From [Eubacterium] yurii subsp. margaretiae ATCC 43715 (lineage in GTDB: Bacteria > Bacillota > Clostridia > Peptostreptococcales > Filifactoraceae): DNA of 42,814 nt. Every line of letters starts with the position of its first letter. The first letter of the stretch is position 1. The position numbers were made by a program, and so were the translations under genes. Below the pieces are notes generated by a model, which worked only from the letters and a program-made list of their open reading frames with translations, had not been told where the DNA came from and did not search any database. This document shows positions 9,334-18,581 of this stretch, piece by piece. The stretch lies in the NCBI GenBank assembly GCA_000146855.1, contig GL405246.1, positions 1,009,269 to 1,052,082 of the forward strand. The letters are read 5' to 3'.

Positions 9334-10986
9334 ATGATTATTTATTATGATAAGAAGAAATACGAAGTAGATGATAATATCACTGCTGAAGAATTTGTAC
9401 AAAAAAATGAAATTAAGACTAATTATACAACTTGTCTGGTATTGATAAATAATGAAATCAGAGAATTGACGAGAAAGCTAAATGATAATGATGAGATTTC
9501 TTTTTTAGACTTGACTGTAAAAGAGGCAAGAGATGCCTATATGAGGACTTTGTCATTCATATTTATCTCAGCCTTAAAAAAGACGAATCCAAGTGCAAAA
9601 TGCACGATAGAGCATTCTCTGAGCAATGGTATATACTGCTATATCGACAACGGTAGACAAGTAAACAGAGCTGTAGTTTCCAAAATCTATGAAAAGATGA
9701 AAGAGATAGTAAAAGAAGATATAAAGATAAAAAAATTAGAGTTTACAAAATCTGAAGCTAAAAAGATATATATAGAAGAAAATTTTGACGTAAAGTTAGG
9801 CTTACTTGATTATAAGGATGATAAGAAGAAGGTCACTCTTTATGAGTTATGCGGACAAAAGGATTATTTTTACGGATATATGCTGCCTTCTACAGGATAT
9901 GCAAAAATTTTCAATCTAAGACTTTGTAATGGTGGTATAGTATTACTTGGACCTGATATAAAAAGACCGGACAGAGTTTCGGAGTTTAAGCATGAACCAA
10001 GACTTTTCTCAGTCTATGCGGAGGCAAAGTCTTGGGGTAAAGCCATATCTATAGAAAATGTGCTTGATTTAAATAATTCAGTGAAAGACAATTCATACCA
10101 TGATTTGATAAGGTATGCTGAGGGCTATCATGAGAAAAAAATATGTGAAATAGCTGATGCAATTTGTAGAGAAAATAAGAAAATCATCCTTATTTCAGGG
10201 CCATCATCATCAGGAAAGACAAGTTTTGCAAACAGACTTAAGATTCAGCTTTTTGCAAGTAAGAAAAGGCCTATTTCCATTTCTATGGACAATTACTTTA
10301 TAGATAGAGATAAGATTCCTGTAGACAAGGATGGCAAAAAAGATTTTGAGTCACTAAGAGCTCTTGATGTAGAGAGATTTAATGATGACTTGGATATGTT
10401 GATTTCCGGAGAAGAAGTAAAATTACCTACATTTGATTTCTTAACAGGAAAAAGAAAAGATGAAACCAATACTGTTCCTACCAAGATTGACGATGACCAA
10501 CCTATAATAATAGAAGGAATACATGGTCTTAATCCTGCTCTAACAGAGTCTCTGTCATCTGCATACAAGTATAAAATCTACGTTTCAGCACTTACAGGAC
10601 TAAATATTGATTCTCACAATAAGATATCTACTACAGATATAAGATTGATGAGACGAATAATAAGAGATAACTCTCACAGGGGTTATGATGCGGAAAATAC
10701 TATGGCTATGTGGGCATCTGTAGGTGAGGGAGAAAGAAAAAATATATTTGTTTTTCAAGAAAATGCAGATATAATGTTCAACTCCGCTCTTATATATGAA
10801 ATTGCAGTGATAAAAAAACATATCGAAGCTCTTTTGAAAAAGATAGATAAAGATTCAAATTATTTTAATGAAGCCAAAAGATTGCTCAAGTTTTTAAAAT
10901 ATTTTACAAGCATTGACGATGAAAGCGACATACCTAATACATCCATACTAAGAGAATTTATAGGCGGAAGTAAGTTGGTAGATTGA
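9334..10986 (+). CDS. TGS/ThrRS-like domain fused to uridine kinase-like P-loop kinase
   Basis: A fusion protein of about 550 residues. The first 65 residues resemble a TGS domain and the next 130 resemble the threonyl-tRNA-synthetase second additional domain. The C-terminal half is a uridine kinase/phosphoribulokinase-type P-loop kinase: Walker A GPSSSGKTS near residue 288, the substrate-site SMDNYF near 313, and IIIEGIHGLNP near 388. The architecture is common in clostridia and its substrate is not established to my knowledge. AAAGAGGT at 9322-9329 fits the second ATG (9334) better than the adjacent one at 9331. It follows the phosphoesterase after 18-21 bases, so it probably shares its transcript. 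The kinase fold is clear; uridine as substrate is only inferred from the family. Confidence 0.85.
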   Translation: MIIYYDKKKYEVDDNITAEEFVQKNEIKTNYTTCLVLINNEIRELTRKLNDNDEISFLDLTVKEARDAYMRTLSFIFISALKKTNPSAKCTIEHSLSNGIYCYIDNGRQVNRAVVSKIYEKMKEIVKEDIKIKKLEFTKSEAKKIYIEENFDVKLGLLDYKDDKKKVTLYELCGQKDYFYGYMLPSTGYAKIFNLRLCNGGIVLLGPDIKRPDRVSEFKHEPRLFSVYAEAKSWGKAISIENVLDLNNSVKDNSYHDLIRYAEGYHEKKICEIADAICRENKKIILISGPSSSGKTSFANRLKIQLFASKKRPISISMDNYFIDRDKIPVDKDGKKDFESLRALDVERFNDDLDMLISGEEVKLPTFDFLTGKRKDETNTVPTKIDDDQPIIIEGIHGLNPALTESLSSAYKYKIYVSALTGLNIDSHNKISTTDIRLMRRIIRDNSHRGYDAENTMAMWASVGEGERKNIFVFQENADIMFNSALIYEIAVIKKHIEALLKKIDKDSNYFNEAKRLLKFLKYFTSIDDESDIPNTSILREFIGGSKLVD

Positions 10987-11002
10987 TTTTTTATAGTTAT
11001 AT

Positions 11003-11031
11003 TTGACAAATTTATTCAAAAGTAATATTAT
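11003..11031 (+). promoter_or_regulatory. Promoter of topA
   Basis: A consensus TTGACA at 11003-11008 and TATTAT at 11026-11031, 17 bases apart. Predicted start near 11038, giving a leader of about 90 bases. Confidence 0.65.
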
Positions 11032-11129
11032 ATCACGATATAATTATAAAGAAATTTTGTTATATTTAGAAAAATATATAAAAATATGCAATAAATTATT
11101 GATAAATAATTACTGTAGAGGTGAAGTTA

Positions 11130-13178
11130 TTGAGCAATCTTATAATAGTTGAGTCTCCTGCCAAAGCCAAGACCATAGAAAAGTTTTTGGGAAAGGGATA
11201 TAAGGTCAAGGCATCTGTAGGTCATGTAAGGGATTTGCCTAAATCAAAATTAGGGGTGGATATAGAAAATAATTTTGAACCTAATTACATCACTATAAGA
11301 GGTAAAGCGGGTACGGTAAACGAGTTGAAAAAAGAGGCAAAGAAATCAGACAAGGTATTTCTCGCTACCGACCCTGATAGAGAAGGTGAAGCCATATCGT
11401 GGCATTTAGCTTTTTTACTCGGACTTGACGAAGAAGAAAAAAACAGAATAGAATTCAACGAAATAACAAAAGAAGCAGTTAGAAATGCCATAAAAAATCC
11501 AAGAAAAATAGATAAAAATCTAGTCGATGCACAACAGGCAAGAAGAGTACTGGATAGACTGGTAGGATATAAGATATCACCTATTTTATGGTCAAAGGTG
11601 AGAAAGGGACTAAGCGCAGGCAGGGTACAATCTGCTGCTACAAAGATGATATGCGACAGGGAAGAAGAAATTGAAAAATTCATTCCCAAAGAATACTGGA
11701 GCATCTTACTTGAAACTCAAAATTCTAAGAGAAAGAAAATAGAGTTTGAGCTTTCAAAGTATAAAAATAAAAAAATTGAGATTAATGACAAAGAGCAGTC
11801 TGACAAAATTGTATCTGAGATAGAAAATAAGGACTTGCTTATTAAAAGTATAGAAAAGAAAAATAGAAAAAAATCAGCATACAGACCTTTTATCACAAGT
11901 ACCCTCCAACAAGAGGCATCAGCAAAATTAGGATTTACCACTAAAAAAACTATGCAGATAGCTCAGCAACTATATGAAGGGATAAATATAAAAGGTAGTG
12001 GTACTCAAGGTCTCATAACTTATATGAGAACAGACTCACAAAGAATATCAACTGAGGCACAAAATTTTGCAAAAGACGCAATAATTGCAAAATATGGCAA
12101 GGAATACTTCAAGGCTTATGGATACAAGGCTGCAGGAAAAAATGTTCAAGACGCCCATGAATGTATCAGACCATCACATATAGATATGGATCCTCAAAAA
12201 ATTGAAGATTCCTTGAATAAGGACCAATATAAGCTATATAGGCTTATATACAACAGGTTCCTTGCATGTATGATGCAAGATGCGGTATATGAACAACAGA
12301 CAATAACAGGGATAATAGATGATTATTCATTCAAAGCAACAGGTTCCAAACTTCTCTTTGACGGTTTTTTAAGAGTGTATGATTACAGCTCAAGTGAAGA
12401 AAATATCTTGCCTGATGTTGAAGAAAATGAGCTTTTGAAAGTAAAAAAGATAAATCCTAAGCAACACTTTACTCAACCGCCTGCAAGATACAATGAGGCA
12501 TCATTGGTAAAGGCACTTGAAGAACTGGGTATAGGTAGACCAAGTACCTATGCGTCAATTATCACTACTATTCAGGACAGACAGTATGTGGAGAAAAAAC
12601 AAAAAAATCTCTATCCGACAGAGCTTGGCAAGGTAGTAACTAAACTATTGGAACAGTACTTTGAACAGATAGTAAACTTGGAGTTTACTGCAGATATAGA
12701 GAGTAAGTTGGACGTAATAGCTGATGGAAACAATCAGTGGAAAGAAATAGTATCAAATTACTATGAGCCTATAGAAAAAAATCTTGAGGTGGCAAGTAAA
12801 GAGATAGAGCATATAAATATGGATGAAGCTACTGATGAAATATGTGAAAAATGTGGAAGTCCAATGGTGATAAAACATGGAAGATTTGGAAGATTCCTCG
12901 CTTGCTCGAATTACCCTGAATGTAAAAATGCAAAGCCTATACTGCAAAAATTAGGAATGAAATGTCCAAAATGCGGTGATGGCGACATCATAGTAAGAAA
13001 GAGTAAAAAAGGCAAGGTCTTCTATGGCTGCTCAAAGTATCCTGAATGTGATTTTGTGTCTTGGGATAAGCCAACTGGTAACAAATGTCCTGACTGTGGA
13101 TCACCACTTGTAGAAGCAGATAAAAAATCAAAGCATAAAGAAAAATGCAGTAACAAAGAATGTAAGTATAAGGTTTAA
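11130..13178 (+). CDS. topA: DNA topoisomerase I (type IA)
   Basis: Relaxes negative supercoils through a covalent 5'-phosphotyrosine intermediate. The protein opens with the TOPRIM signature (NLIIVESPAKAKTIEKFLG), followed by DREGEAISWHL near residue 85 and the active-site tyrosine in TYMRTDSQR (Y298). Three C-terminal four-cysteine zinc ribbons begin near residues 572, 613 and 646, each with CxxC...Cx4-5C spacing. The length of 682 residues is typical of Firmicutes. I start it at TTG 11130: AGAGGTGA at 11117-11124 is its ribosome site, and the more upstream GTG at 11121 lies inside that site. The radical SAM gene follows after two bases. Confidence 0.95.
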   Translation: MSNLIIVESPAKAKTIEKFLGKGYKVKASVGHVRDLPKSKLGVDIENNFEPNYITIRGKAGTVNELKKEAKKSDKVFLATDPDREGEAISWHLAFLLGLDEEEKNRIEFNEITKEAVRNAIKNPRKIDKNLVDAQQARRVLDRLVGYKISPILWSKVRKGLSAGRVQSAATKMICDREEEIEKFIPKEYWSILLETQNSKRKKIEFELSKYKNKKIEINDKEQSDKIVSEIENKDLLIKSIEKKNRKKSAYRPFITSTLQQEASAKLGFTTKKTMQIAQQLYEGINIKGSGTQGLITYMRTDSQRISTEAQNFAKDAIIAKYGKEYFKAYGYKAAGKNVQDAHECIRPSHIDMDPQKIEDSLNKDQYKLYRLIYNRFLACMMQDAVYEQQTITGIIDDYSFKATGSKLLFDGFLRVYDYSSSEENILPDVEENELLKVKKINPKQHFTQPPARYNEASLVKALEELGIGRPSTYASIITTIQDRQYVEKKQKNLYPTELGKVVTKLLEQYFEQIVNLEFTADIESKLDVIADGNNQWKEIVSNYYEPIEKNLEVASKEIEHINMDEATDEICEKCGSPMVIKHGRFGRFLACSNYPECKNAKPILQKLGMKCPKCGDGDIIVRKSKKGKVFYGCSKYPECDFVSWDKPTGNKCPDCGSPLVEADKKSKHKEKCSNKECKYKV

Positions 13179-13180
13179 TC

Positions 13181-14116
13181 ATGCTGTATAACACCTATTC
13201 GACATATTTGAAAGAAAAATATAAGCAAAGAGTATATAAGATACCTATAAATCTGCCTGTATCATGTCCCAACCGTAAAGACGGTATGGGAGGATGCACC
13301 TATTGTTCTGATATTGCAGTTGGATATGAGATGCTTTCCAATGATATGGGTGTATCGTCACAACTGTTAAAAAATATAGACTATATAGGAAAAAAATACA
13401 AGGCTGAAAAATTCATAGCTTATTTTCAAAATTTTACCAATACCTATCTTAAATTGGAGGATTTTGCAAGATATATAAGCGATGCTGTGAGAGATGATGT
13501 AGTAGAGATAGCTGTATCTACAAGGCCAGACTGTGTAAATGATAGATACCTTGATATACTTGATGAAATAAAAGAAAAAACAGGGATAAATATATGTATT
13601 GAACTTGGACTTCAAAGTGTAAATTACAATACTCTAAAGCTCATCAACAGAGGTCATAGCTTAGCTGAGTATATAGATGCTATGATAAGAATTAAAAAAT
13701 ACGGCTTTGATGTATCTACACATATGATATTGAATTTGCCTTATGATAATTTGGAAGATGTAATAGAAGCCGCAAAGATACTCTCAGCTCTTAAAACAGA
13801 TTTTGTCAAAATGCACAGTCTTTATATAGCAAAAAATACTGTTATGGAGCAAGAGTATAGCTTAGGTAAGCTGAATATGGGAACTATTGAAGACTATGTT
13901 CAAAGAGCAGGAGAATTCATAGCCTATCTCTCAAAAGACATAGTAATACAAAGACTAGTGGGTAGGGCTCCCAAGGAAGATACAGTATTTTGCAATTATG
14001 ATACTTCCTGGTGGAAGATAAGGGATATGATTGATGGATACTTGATTTCCAACAATCTTAGCCAAGGTATTAAATGTGATTACCTCAACGGAAAAGAAGT
14101 AAAAAAGTTTTTATAA
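13181..14116 (+). CDS. Radical SAM protein, TIGR01212/YhcC family
   Basis: A 311-residue radical SAM enzyme. The cluster cysteines are C29, C39 and C42 in CPNRKDGMGGCTYC, with the longer first spacing typical of the Elp3-like/YhcC-type group rather than the standard CX3CX2C. ELGLQS (about 142) and RGH (about 154) are the expected substrate/SAM-side strands. There is no membrane segment. It follows topA by two bases and is followed by a terminator, so it closes that transcript. The reaction is unknown to me for this family; RNA or small-molecule modification is a guess from Elp3 kinship. Confidence 0.88.
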   Translation: MLYNTYSTYLKEKYKQRVYKIPINLPVSCPNRKDGMGGCTYCSDIAVGYEMLSNDMGVSSQLLKNIDYIGKKYKAEKFIAYFQNFTNTYLKLEDFARYISDAVRDDVVEIAVSTRPDCVNDRYLDILDEIKEKTGINICIELGLQSVNYNTLKLINRGHSLAEYIDAMIRIKKYGFDVSTHMILNLPYDNLEDVIEAAKILSALKTDFVKMHSLYIAKNTVMEQEYSLGKLNMGTIEDYVQRAGEFIAYLSKDIVIQRLVGRAPKEDTVFCNYDTSWWKIRDMIDGYLISNNLSQGIKCDYLNGKEVKKFL

Positions 14117-14124
14117 ATAAATTA

Positions 14125-14156
14125 AGTATCTGATGTGAAAATCAGGTGCTTTTTTT
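14125..14156 (+). terminator. Rho-independent terminator after the radical SAM gene
   Basis: A ten-pair stem (14125-14134 with 14141-14150, two G-U pairs) with loop GTGAAA, followed by a run of T. It begins nine bases after the stop. Confidence 0.88.
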
Positions 14157-14258
14157 ATACTTTTTTCAAGAGTATGAAACTGAAAAGTAATAAAAAAAAT
14201 TAATGTTGATTTATCATATTAGAGAGCAGAATTTTAAAAAGTTAAAAAAAAATTAATA

Positions 14259-14286
14259 TTGAATAAAAATTAAAATATGATAAAAT
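14259..14286 (+). promoter_or_regulatory. Promoter of nrdD
   Basis: TTGAAT at 14259-14264 and TAAAAT at 14281-14286 with a 16-base spacer. The first NrdR-like box starts six bases after the -10, so a bound repressor would cover the transcription start. Confidence 0.5.
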
Positions 14287-14291
14287 ATAAA

Positions 14292-14340
14292 ACACAATAT
14301 GTAGTGTTTTAAAATAAAGATAACACCAAATATAGTAGTT
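14292..14340 (+). promoter_or_regulatory. Tandem NrdR-box-like operator
   Basis: Box 1, ACACAATATGTAGTGT at 14292-14307, matches the known NrdR box pattern at about 15 of 16 positions. Box 2, ACCAAATATAGTAGTT at 14325-14340, is weaker at about 10 of 16. Their centres are 33 bases apart, about three helical turns, the usual spacing of paired NrdR sites. The position over the nrdD start fits repression by NrdR when dATP is plentiful. The nrdR gene is not in the window. Confidence 0.75.
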
Positions 14341-14378
14341 TTTCAAATATTTTAAAGTAATGTTCATCGGAGGGTCTA

Positions 14379-16505
14379 ATGCAAACAGTTGTAATCAAAA
14401 GAAACGGTAAAGAGGTGGATTTTGATAAGCAAAGAATAGTAAGAGCTATAGAAAAGGCTATGAAATACGGAAGTGGGATATATTCGTATCAAATAGCAGT
14501 TGATATAGCTAAGGAAATATATGAGGAATGTGAAGAAAAGCAGACTGACAAGATATCAATTTTCACCATTGAAGAAAAAGTATTCAACAAGCTGATTGCC
14601 CATGGCCAAAATGATACAGCAAGAGCTTATGAGGCATATAAGGCTATAAGGACTTATCAAAGAGAAAACAATACTACAGATAAGAATATAATGAGCCTTG
14701 TAGATAGGACAAATGAGGTCTTAATCAACGAAAATTCCAATAAGGATGCGATTTTAAATTCGACTCAAAGGGATTTGCTTGCAGGAGAAATATCAAAGGA
14801 TATCGCCATGAGAAAGTTGATTCCTACTCATCTTGTACAGGCGCATAGAAACGGAGCAATACATATCCACGATATGGACTATATCTTGCAACCTATGACT
14901 AACTGCTGTCTAATAAACATAGGAGATATGTTTGAAAATGGCACTGTAATAAATAAAAAGCAAATAAAAAAACCGCGTTCTTTCCAAGTAGCTTGTACAG
15001 TGCTTACACAGATAATAGCACAGATTGCAAGCAATCAATACGGAGGACAGTCCGTTGATTTGAGACATCTTGCTCAGTTTTTACCTATCTCTTACGAAAA
15101 ATATTACAATACCATAATTGAAGAGGTACAAGACGAAGAAATAGCAAAAAAAATAGCTACTAAGATGACAAAAAGAGAGTTGCAATCAGGTATACAAACT
15201 ATACAATACCAAGTAAATACCTTGCTTACAACTAACGGACAAGCTCCCTTTGTTACGATGTTTATGAACATAAAAGAAGGTATGCCTTATGAAAAAGAAA
15301 TGGCGATGATAATAGAAGAGGTGCTCAGTCAAAGGATAGAAGGAATAGAAAATGCGGTAGGCGTGAAGATAACTCCGTCCTTTCCAAAACTTGTCTATGT
15401 CTTAAATGAAAGTACGACAAAAGGCGGTAAGTACTATTATCTTACAGAACTTGCAGCGAAATGTACAGCAAAAAGAATGTATCCGGACTATATATCAGAG
15501 AAGAAAATGGCTGAAATTTACTCAGGCAACTGCTTTTCTCCTATGGGATGCCGTTCATTCCTACCTGCATGGAAGGATGAAAATGGAAATTATAAATTTG
15601 AGGGAAGACTCAACATAGGAGTGCAGACACTTAATCTTCCTCAGATAGCCATACTTGCTAATAAGGATAAGAATCTATTTTACAATATCCTTGAAGAAAG
15701 ACTAAAACTTATAAGAGAGATGGGGATGCTCAGATATAATCTCCTTAAAAACCAGCCTTCAGATGTTTCGCCTATACATTGGCAGTATGGGGGAATAGCA
15801 AGACTAGGACAGGGTGAAAAAATTGGTAAGTTGTTCTTGGATGGCTATGCTACAATTTCAGTAGGATATATAGGATTGCATGAGGCTGTATACGCAATGC
15901 TTTCAGAGTCTATTACTACAAAGGAAGGACATGAGTTTGCGCTTGATATACTCAACTTTATGAAGTCAAGAGCTGATAGATGGAAGGAAGAGACAAGACT
16001 TGCCTTTACACTCTACGGTACACCAAGTGAGTCTACAGCAGGTAGACTTTGCGAGATAGATGCTGAGACATTTGGAGATATTGAGGGAGTTACTGACAAA
16101 GGTTATTATACAAACTCATATCATGTTACACCATCAGAAGATATAGACGCATTTTCAAAATTAAAATTAGAATCACAATTCCAGACAATATCTACAGGTG
16201 GCTGTATATCATATATTGAAATTCCGAATATGACTAATAATATTGAAGCTATTGAAACAGTAATAGACTTTATGTATAACAATATAACCTATGCTGAATT
16301 TAATACTAAGTCAGACTATTGTCAGGTGTGCGGATATGATGGAGAGATAATGATAAATGACGACTTGGTATGGGAATGCCCTCAGTGCCACAATAAGGAT
16401 ATGCAAAAGATGAATGTTGTAAGACGTACTTGCGGATATTTAGGTGAAAATTTCTGGTCAAAAGGCAGAACTAAGGATATAAAGGACAGGGTAATGCACC
16501 TGTAG
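14379..16505 (+). CDS. nrdD: Anaerobic ribonucleoside-triphosphate reductase (class III)
   Basis: Makes deoxynucleotides without oxygen by a glycyl radical mechanism. An ATP-cone regulatory domain fills about residues 1-95 (VIKRNGKEVDFDKQRI). The catalytic barrel follows. Near the C-terminus are the zinc-site cysteine pairs CQVCG (C648, C651) and CPQC (C667, C670). The radical-site motif TCGYLGENF has G686 as the expected glycyl radical, 23 residues from the end. Length 708 is normal. GGAGGG precedes the ATG by about six bases. The activase nrdG is often next to nrdD but is not next door here, because a terminator and an unrelated operon follow. The upstream operator suggests NrdR control. 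Confidence 0.97.
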   Translation: MQTVVIKRNGKEVDFDKQRIVRAIEKAMKYGSGIYSYQIAVDIAKEIYEECEEKQTDKISIFTIEEKVFNKLIAHGQNDTARAYEAYKAIRTYQRENNTTDKNIMSLVDRTNEVLINENSNKDAILNSTQRDLLAGEISKDIAMRKLIPTHLVQAHRNGAIHIHDMDYILQPMTNCCLINIGDMFENGTVINKKQIKKPRSFQVACTVLTQIIAQIASNQYGGQSVDLRHLAQFLPISYEKYYNTIIEEVQDEEIAKKIATKMTKRELQSGIQTIQYQVNTLLTTNGQAPFVTMFMNIKEGMPYEKEMAMIIEEVLSQRIEGIENAVGVKITPSFPKLVYVLNESTTKGGKYYYLTELAAKCTAKRMYPDYISEKKMAEIYSGNCFSPMGCRSFLPAWKDENGNYKFEGRLNIGVQTLNLPQIAILANKDKNLFYNILEERLKLIREMGMLRYNLLKNQPSDVSPIHWQYGGIARLGQGEKIGKLFLDGYATISVGYIGLHEAVYAMLSESITTKEGHEFALDILNFMKSRADRWKEETRLAFTLYGTPSESTAGRLCEIDAETFGDIEGVTDKGYYTNSYHVTPSEDIDAFSKLKLESQFQTISTGGCISYIEIPNMTNNIEAIETVIDFMYNNITYAEFNTKSDYCQVCGYDGEIMINDDLVWECPQCHNKDMQKMNVVRRTCGYLGENFWSKGRTKDIKDRVMHL

Positions 16506-16518
16506 TACAGTTAAAACT

Positions 16519-16545
16519 AAAAACCCCAGTAAAATGGGGTTTTTT
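16519..16545 (+). terminator. Rho-independent terminator of nrdD
   Basis: A perfect ten-pair stem, AAAAACCCCA at 16519-16528 with TGGGGTTTTT at 16535-16544, around a six-base loop. It separates nrdD from the RyR/TIR operon, so that operon needs its own promoter. Confidence 0.95.
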
Positions 16546-16577
16546 CTTGCAAAATAAATTTTCACATTAATAAATAT

Positions 16578-16607
16578 TTGATTAAGGAAAGTGTATTAAA
16601 ATATATT
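16578..16607 (+). promoter_or_regulatory. Possible promoter of the RyR/TIR operon
   Basis: TTGATT at 16578-16583 and TATATT at 16602-16607 with an 18-base spacer, about 110 bases before the start codon. It is the best match I see between the nrdD terminator and the gene, but it is not strong. Confidence 0.35.
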
Positions 16608-16718
16608 TAGTTAAAAGATTGAATTATTTTGCATAAGTATTCTTTTAATTTTATAAGTTAGGTGAAAATTTTTTGTTTAATACATAAAACCACAATATTA
16701 ATTTTACAAGGTGATAGT

Positions 16719-18581
16719 ATGAGAGAAAATAAAGCATATTACAAGAAAAAACTGTACCTTATTTTAGTTATAGCAACAATTATTTTTGGGATACATGGTC
16801 TATACGAATATTATAAAATAAAAATAGACAATCCCTTTCAGCTTATATCAGCAGTATTATATGGAAATATAAAGCTATTTTTATTTGCTCCACCCATATC
16901 TCCAGAGGCGAATGTCAGTATAACATATGAGCTTGCTAAATGGTTGGCTCCAATACTTACATCAGCCTTTGTATTTACCAAAATATCACTTACTCTACTT
17001 CATCTTAAAAATATGACTGTAAACAGATTTAGCAAGAATCATATAATAATCTTTGAAAATACTCTTATGGCAGATATGTTGATAAACAATTTGACAAATC
17101 AAAAAAATCCTTATAAGATTTCGCTTATTTCAAAACATTTTTTTGATGACAATTGGAAGAATAAGTATGAGAAAAAAGGCATTGCAGTCTATCAAATGGA
17201 CTTTGAAAATAGTGATAAAAATGAGATAAACGAACTTATGTACAATATCAATATAAATAATGTGAAGTATATGTTTTATTGCTCTGAAGTTGATTTGGAA
17301 AACTATGCCTTATATACAAACATTATAAAGAGAATAAGACCAAAAAGGCATATAACTTGCTATGTAAATTGTGAGTCTGCTACGATTTCTACTTATCTTG
17401 AGGATATGATAAGTCAGGAAAGTGAAAAAGAAGAAAAGTTGAAAAATATAGATACCGTGCATTTTGACAAGATAGATTTAACTGTCAGAATGTTGCTTTC
17501 AGATGAGAGTGTAAGTAAGAGTATTTCAGATAAAATGGATAATTTATCTCTAATTGTCGAAGATTTTTCAGTGGAAAAAATAGATGAAAATATTGGCGAT
17601 TTTCACATTTTGATGATTGGAATAAATGAGCTGACTACTACTTTTTTAAAGCATATTTCCAACGATATAACTCTGTCTTTGAAAAAAAATACTAAGGTCA
17701 GTATAATAGACAGTGATGCTAAGAATTATATGGATGAGTTGCTTTTTGATAATGAAGGGCTGAAAAAGTCGCTTGATTTGGAAATGTTAGATTTAACATT
17801 TGAAAAGGGAAGATTGCTTAAATATCTAAGAGAGGTTAAAAAGGAAAATCCACCTTCTTTAATTTTTATACTAAATGAAAATGTACTTGTGAATCTTGAA
17901 ATGCTCAAAATACTCGACAGATACTTTTCAAACATTCCTAAGATAGTAAGAAATATATCTGATGTGGATTTAAAATATATATTACCTAAAAACTATGATA
18001 AAATCAAGATTTTTGGAGATGTTTCACAAATAATGACACAAGAAGTAATTATAAGTGAGAAGCTTGATAATCAAGCAAAAAAATTCAATGATAATTATAA
18101 TGATGCTTCCAAGGCTGCAGGTATGGGAGAAGGTAAGGAATGGAATCAGCTATCAAATGTTAAAAAGTCATCTTCACGATCTTCGGCAACTCACGCTAAG
18201 ATAAAAGAAATGATGATAGCAAAAATATTTGCAAATAAAAATAAGGACGAAATAAAATCATATTTAAGTGAAAAATTTGAAGAATTCACTAAATTGCAAA
18301 ACATACAAAGAGATGATAAGGAAGAATTTAAAATACGATTTCGCAAATATCTAAAAGAAAATCCTCTACTTGATTTTTTGTCGAGATTAGAGCATAAGAG
18401 ATGGTGCAACAGCTATTATGCAATGAATTTTAGATATGGAGAAGAAAAGGATGAAGCTATGAAAACTCATCCATGTCTAATAGATGATTGGGAAATTGTG
18501 ATAGGGGAAAAATTTGACATCTGTCATCCGGAATATGACTTGCTTTCTGTATTTATTCTTTTTCAAAAGGAGAACTGGTAA
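16719..18581 (+). CDS. Membrane protein with tandem Rossmann-like domains and C-terminal RyR domain
   Basis: A 620-residue protein. Two hydrophobic segments (about 11-30 and 72-97) flank a 40-residue loop that itself holds a hydrophobic stretch (LISAVLYGNIKLFLF), a layout like a two-TM channel but without a TVGYG-type filter. Two TrkA-N/RCK-like Rossmann units follow: strand HIIIF near 106 and HILMIGI near 295. Both lack a clean GxGxxG. After a Ser/Lys-rich linker, residues about 545-620 match the ryanodine-receptor-type RyR domain (LEHKRWCNSYYAMNFRYG, THPCLIDDWE, then YDLLSV). I chose ATG 16719, which has AAGGTGA just upstream, over GTG 16662. Its stop overlaps the TIR gene start by one base (TAATG). 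Inference: a membrane sensor or effector gated by a nucleotide-derived ligand. No function is shown experimentally by anything I can see. Confidence 0.75.
   Translation: MRENKAYYKKKLYLILVIATIIFGIHGLYEYYKIKIDNPFQLISAVLYGNIKLFLFAPPISPEANVSITYELAKWLAPILTSAFVFTKISLTLLHLKNMTVNRFSKNHIIIFENTLMADMLINNLTNQKNPYKISLISKHFFDDNWKNKYEKKGIAVYQMDFENSDKNEINELMYNININNVKYMFYCSEVDLENYALYTNIIKRIRPKRHITCYVNCESATISTYLEDMISQESEKEEKLKNIDTVHFDKIDLTVRMLLSDESVSKSISDKMDNLSLIVEDFSVEKIDENIGDFHILMIGINELTTTFLKHISNDITLSLKKNTKVSIIDSDAKNYMDELLFDNEGLKKSLDLEMLDLTFEKGRLLKYLREVKKENPPSLIFILNENVLVNLEMLKILDRYFSNIPKIVRNISDVDLKYILPKNYDKIKIFGDVSQIMTQEVIISEKLDNQAKKFNDNYNDASKAAGMGEGKEWNQLSNVKKSSSRSSATHAKIKEMMIAKIFANKNKDEIKSYLSEKFEEFTKLQNIQRDDKEEFKIRFRKYLKENPLLDFLSRLEHKRWCNSYYAMNFRYGEEKDEAMKTHPCLIDDWEIVIGEKFDICHPEYDLLSVFILFQKENW

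Noticed and set aside
11121..11129. GTG 11121 as the topA start
   Set aside because: It is part of the AGAGGTGA ribosome site that serves TTG 11130, and the protein from 11130 matches the usual TopA N-terminus.
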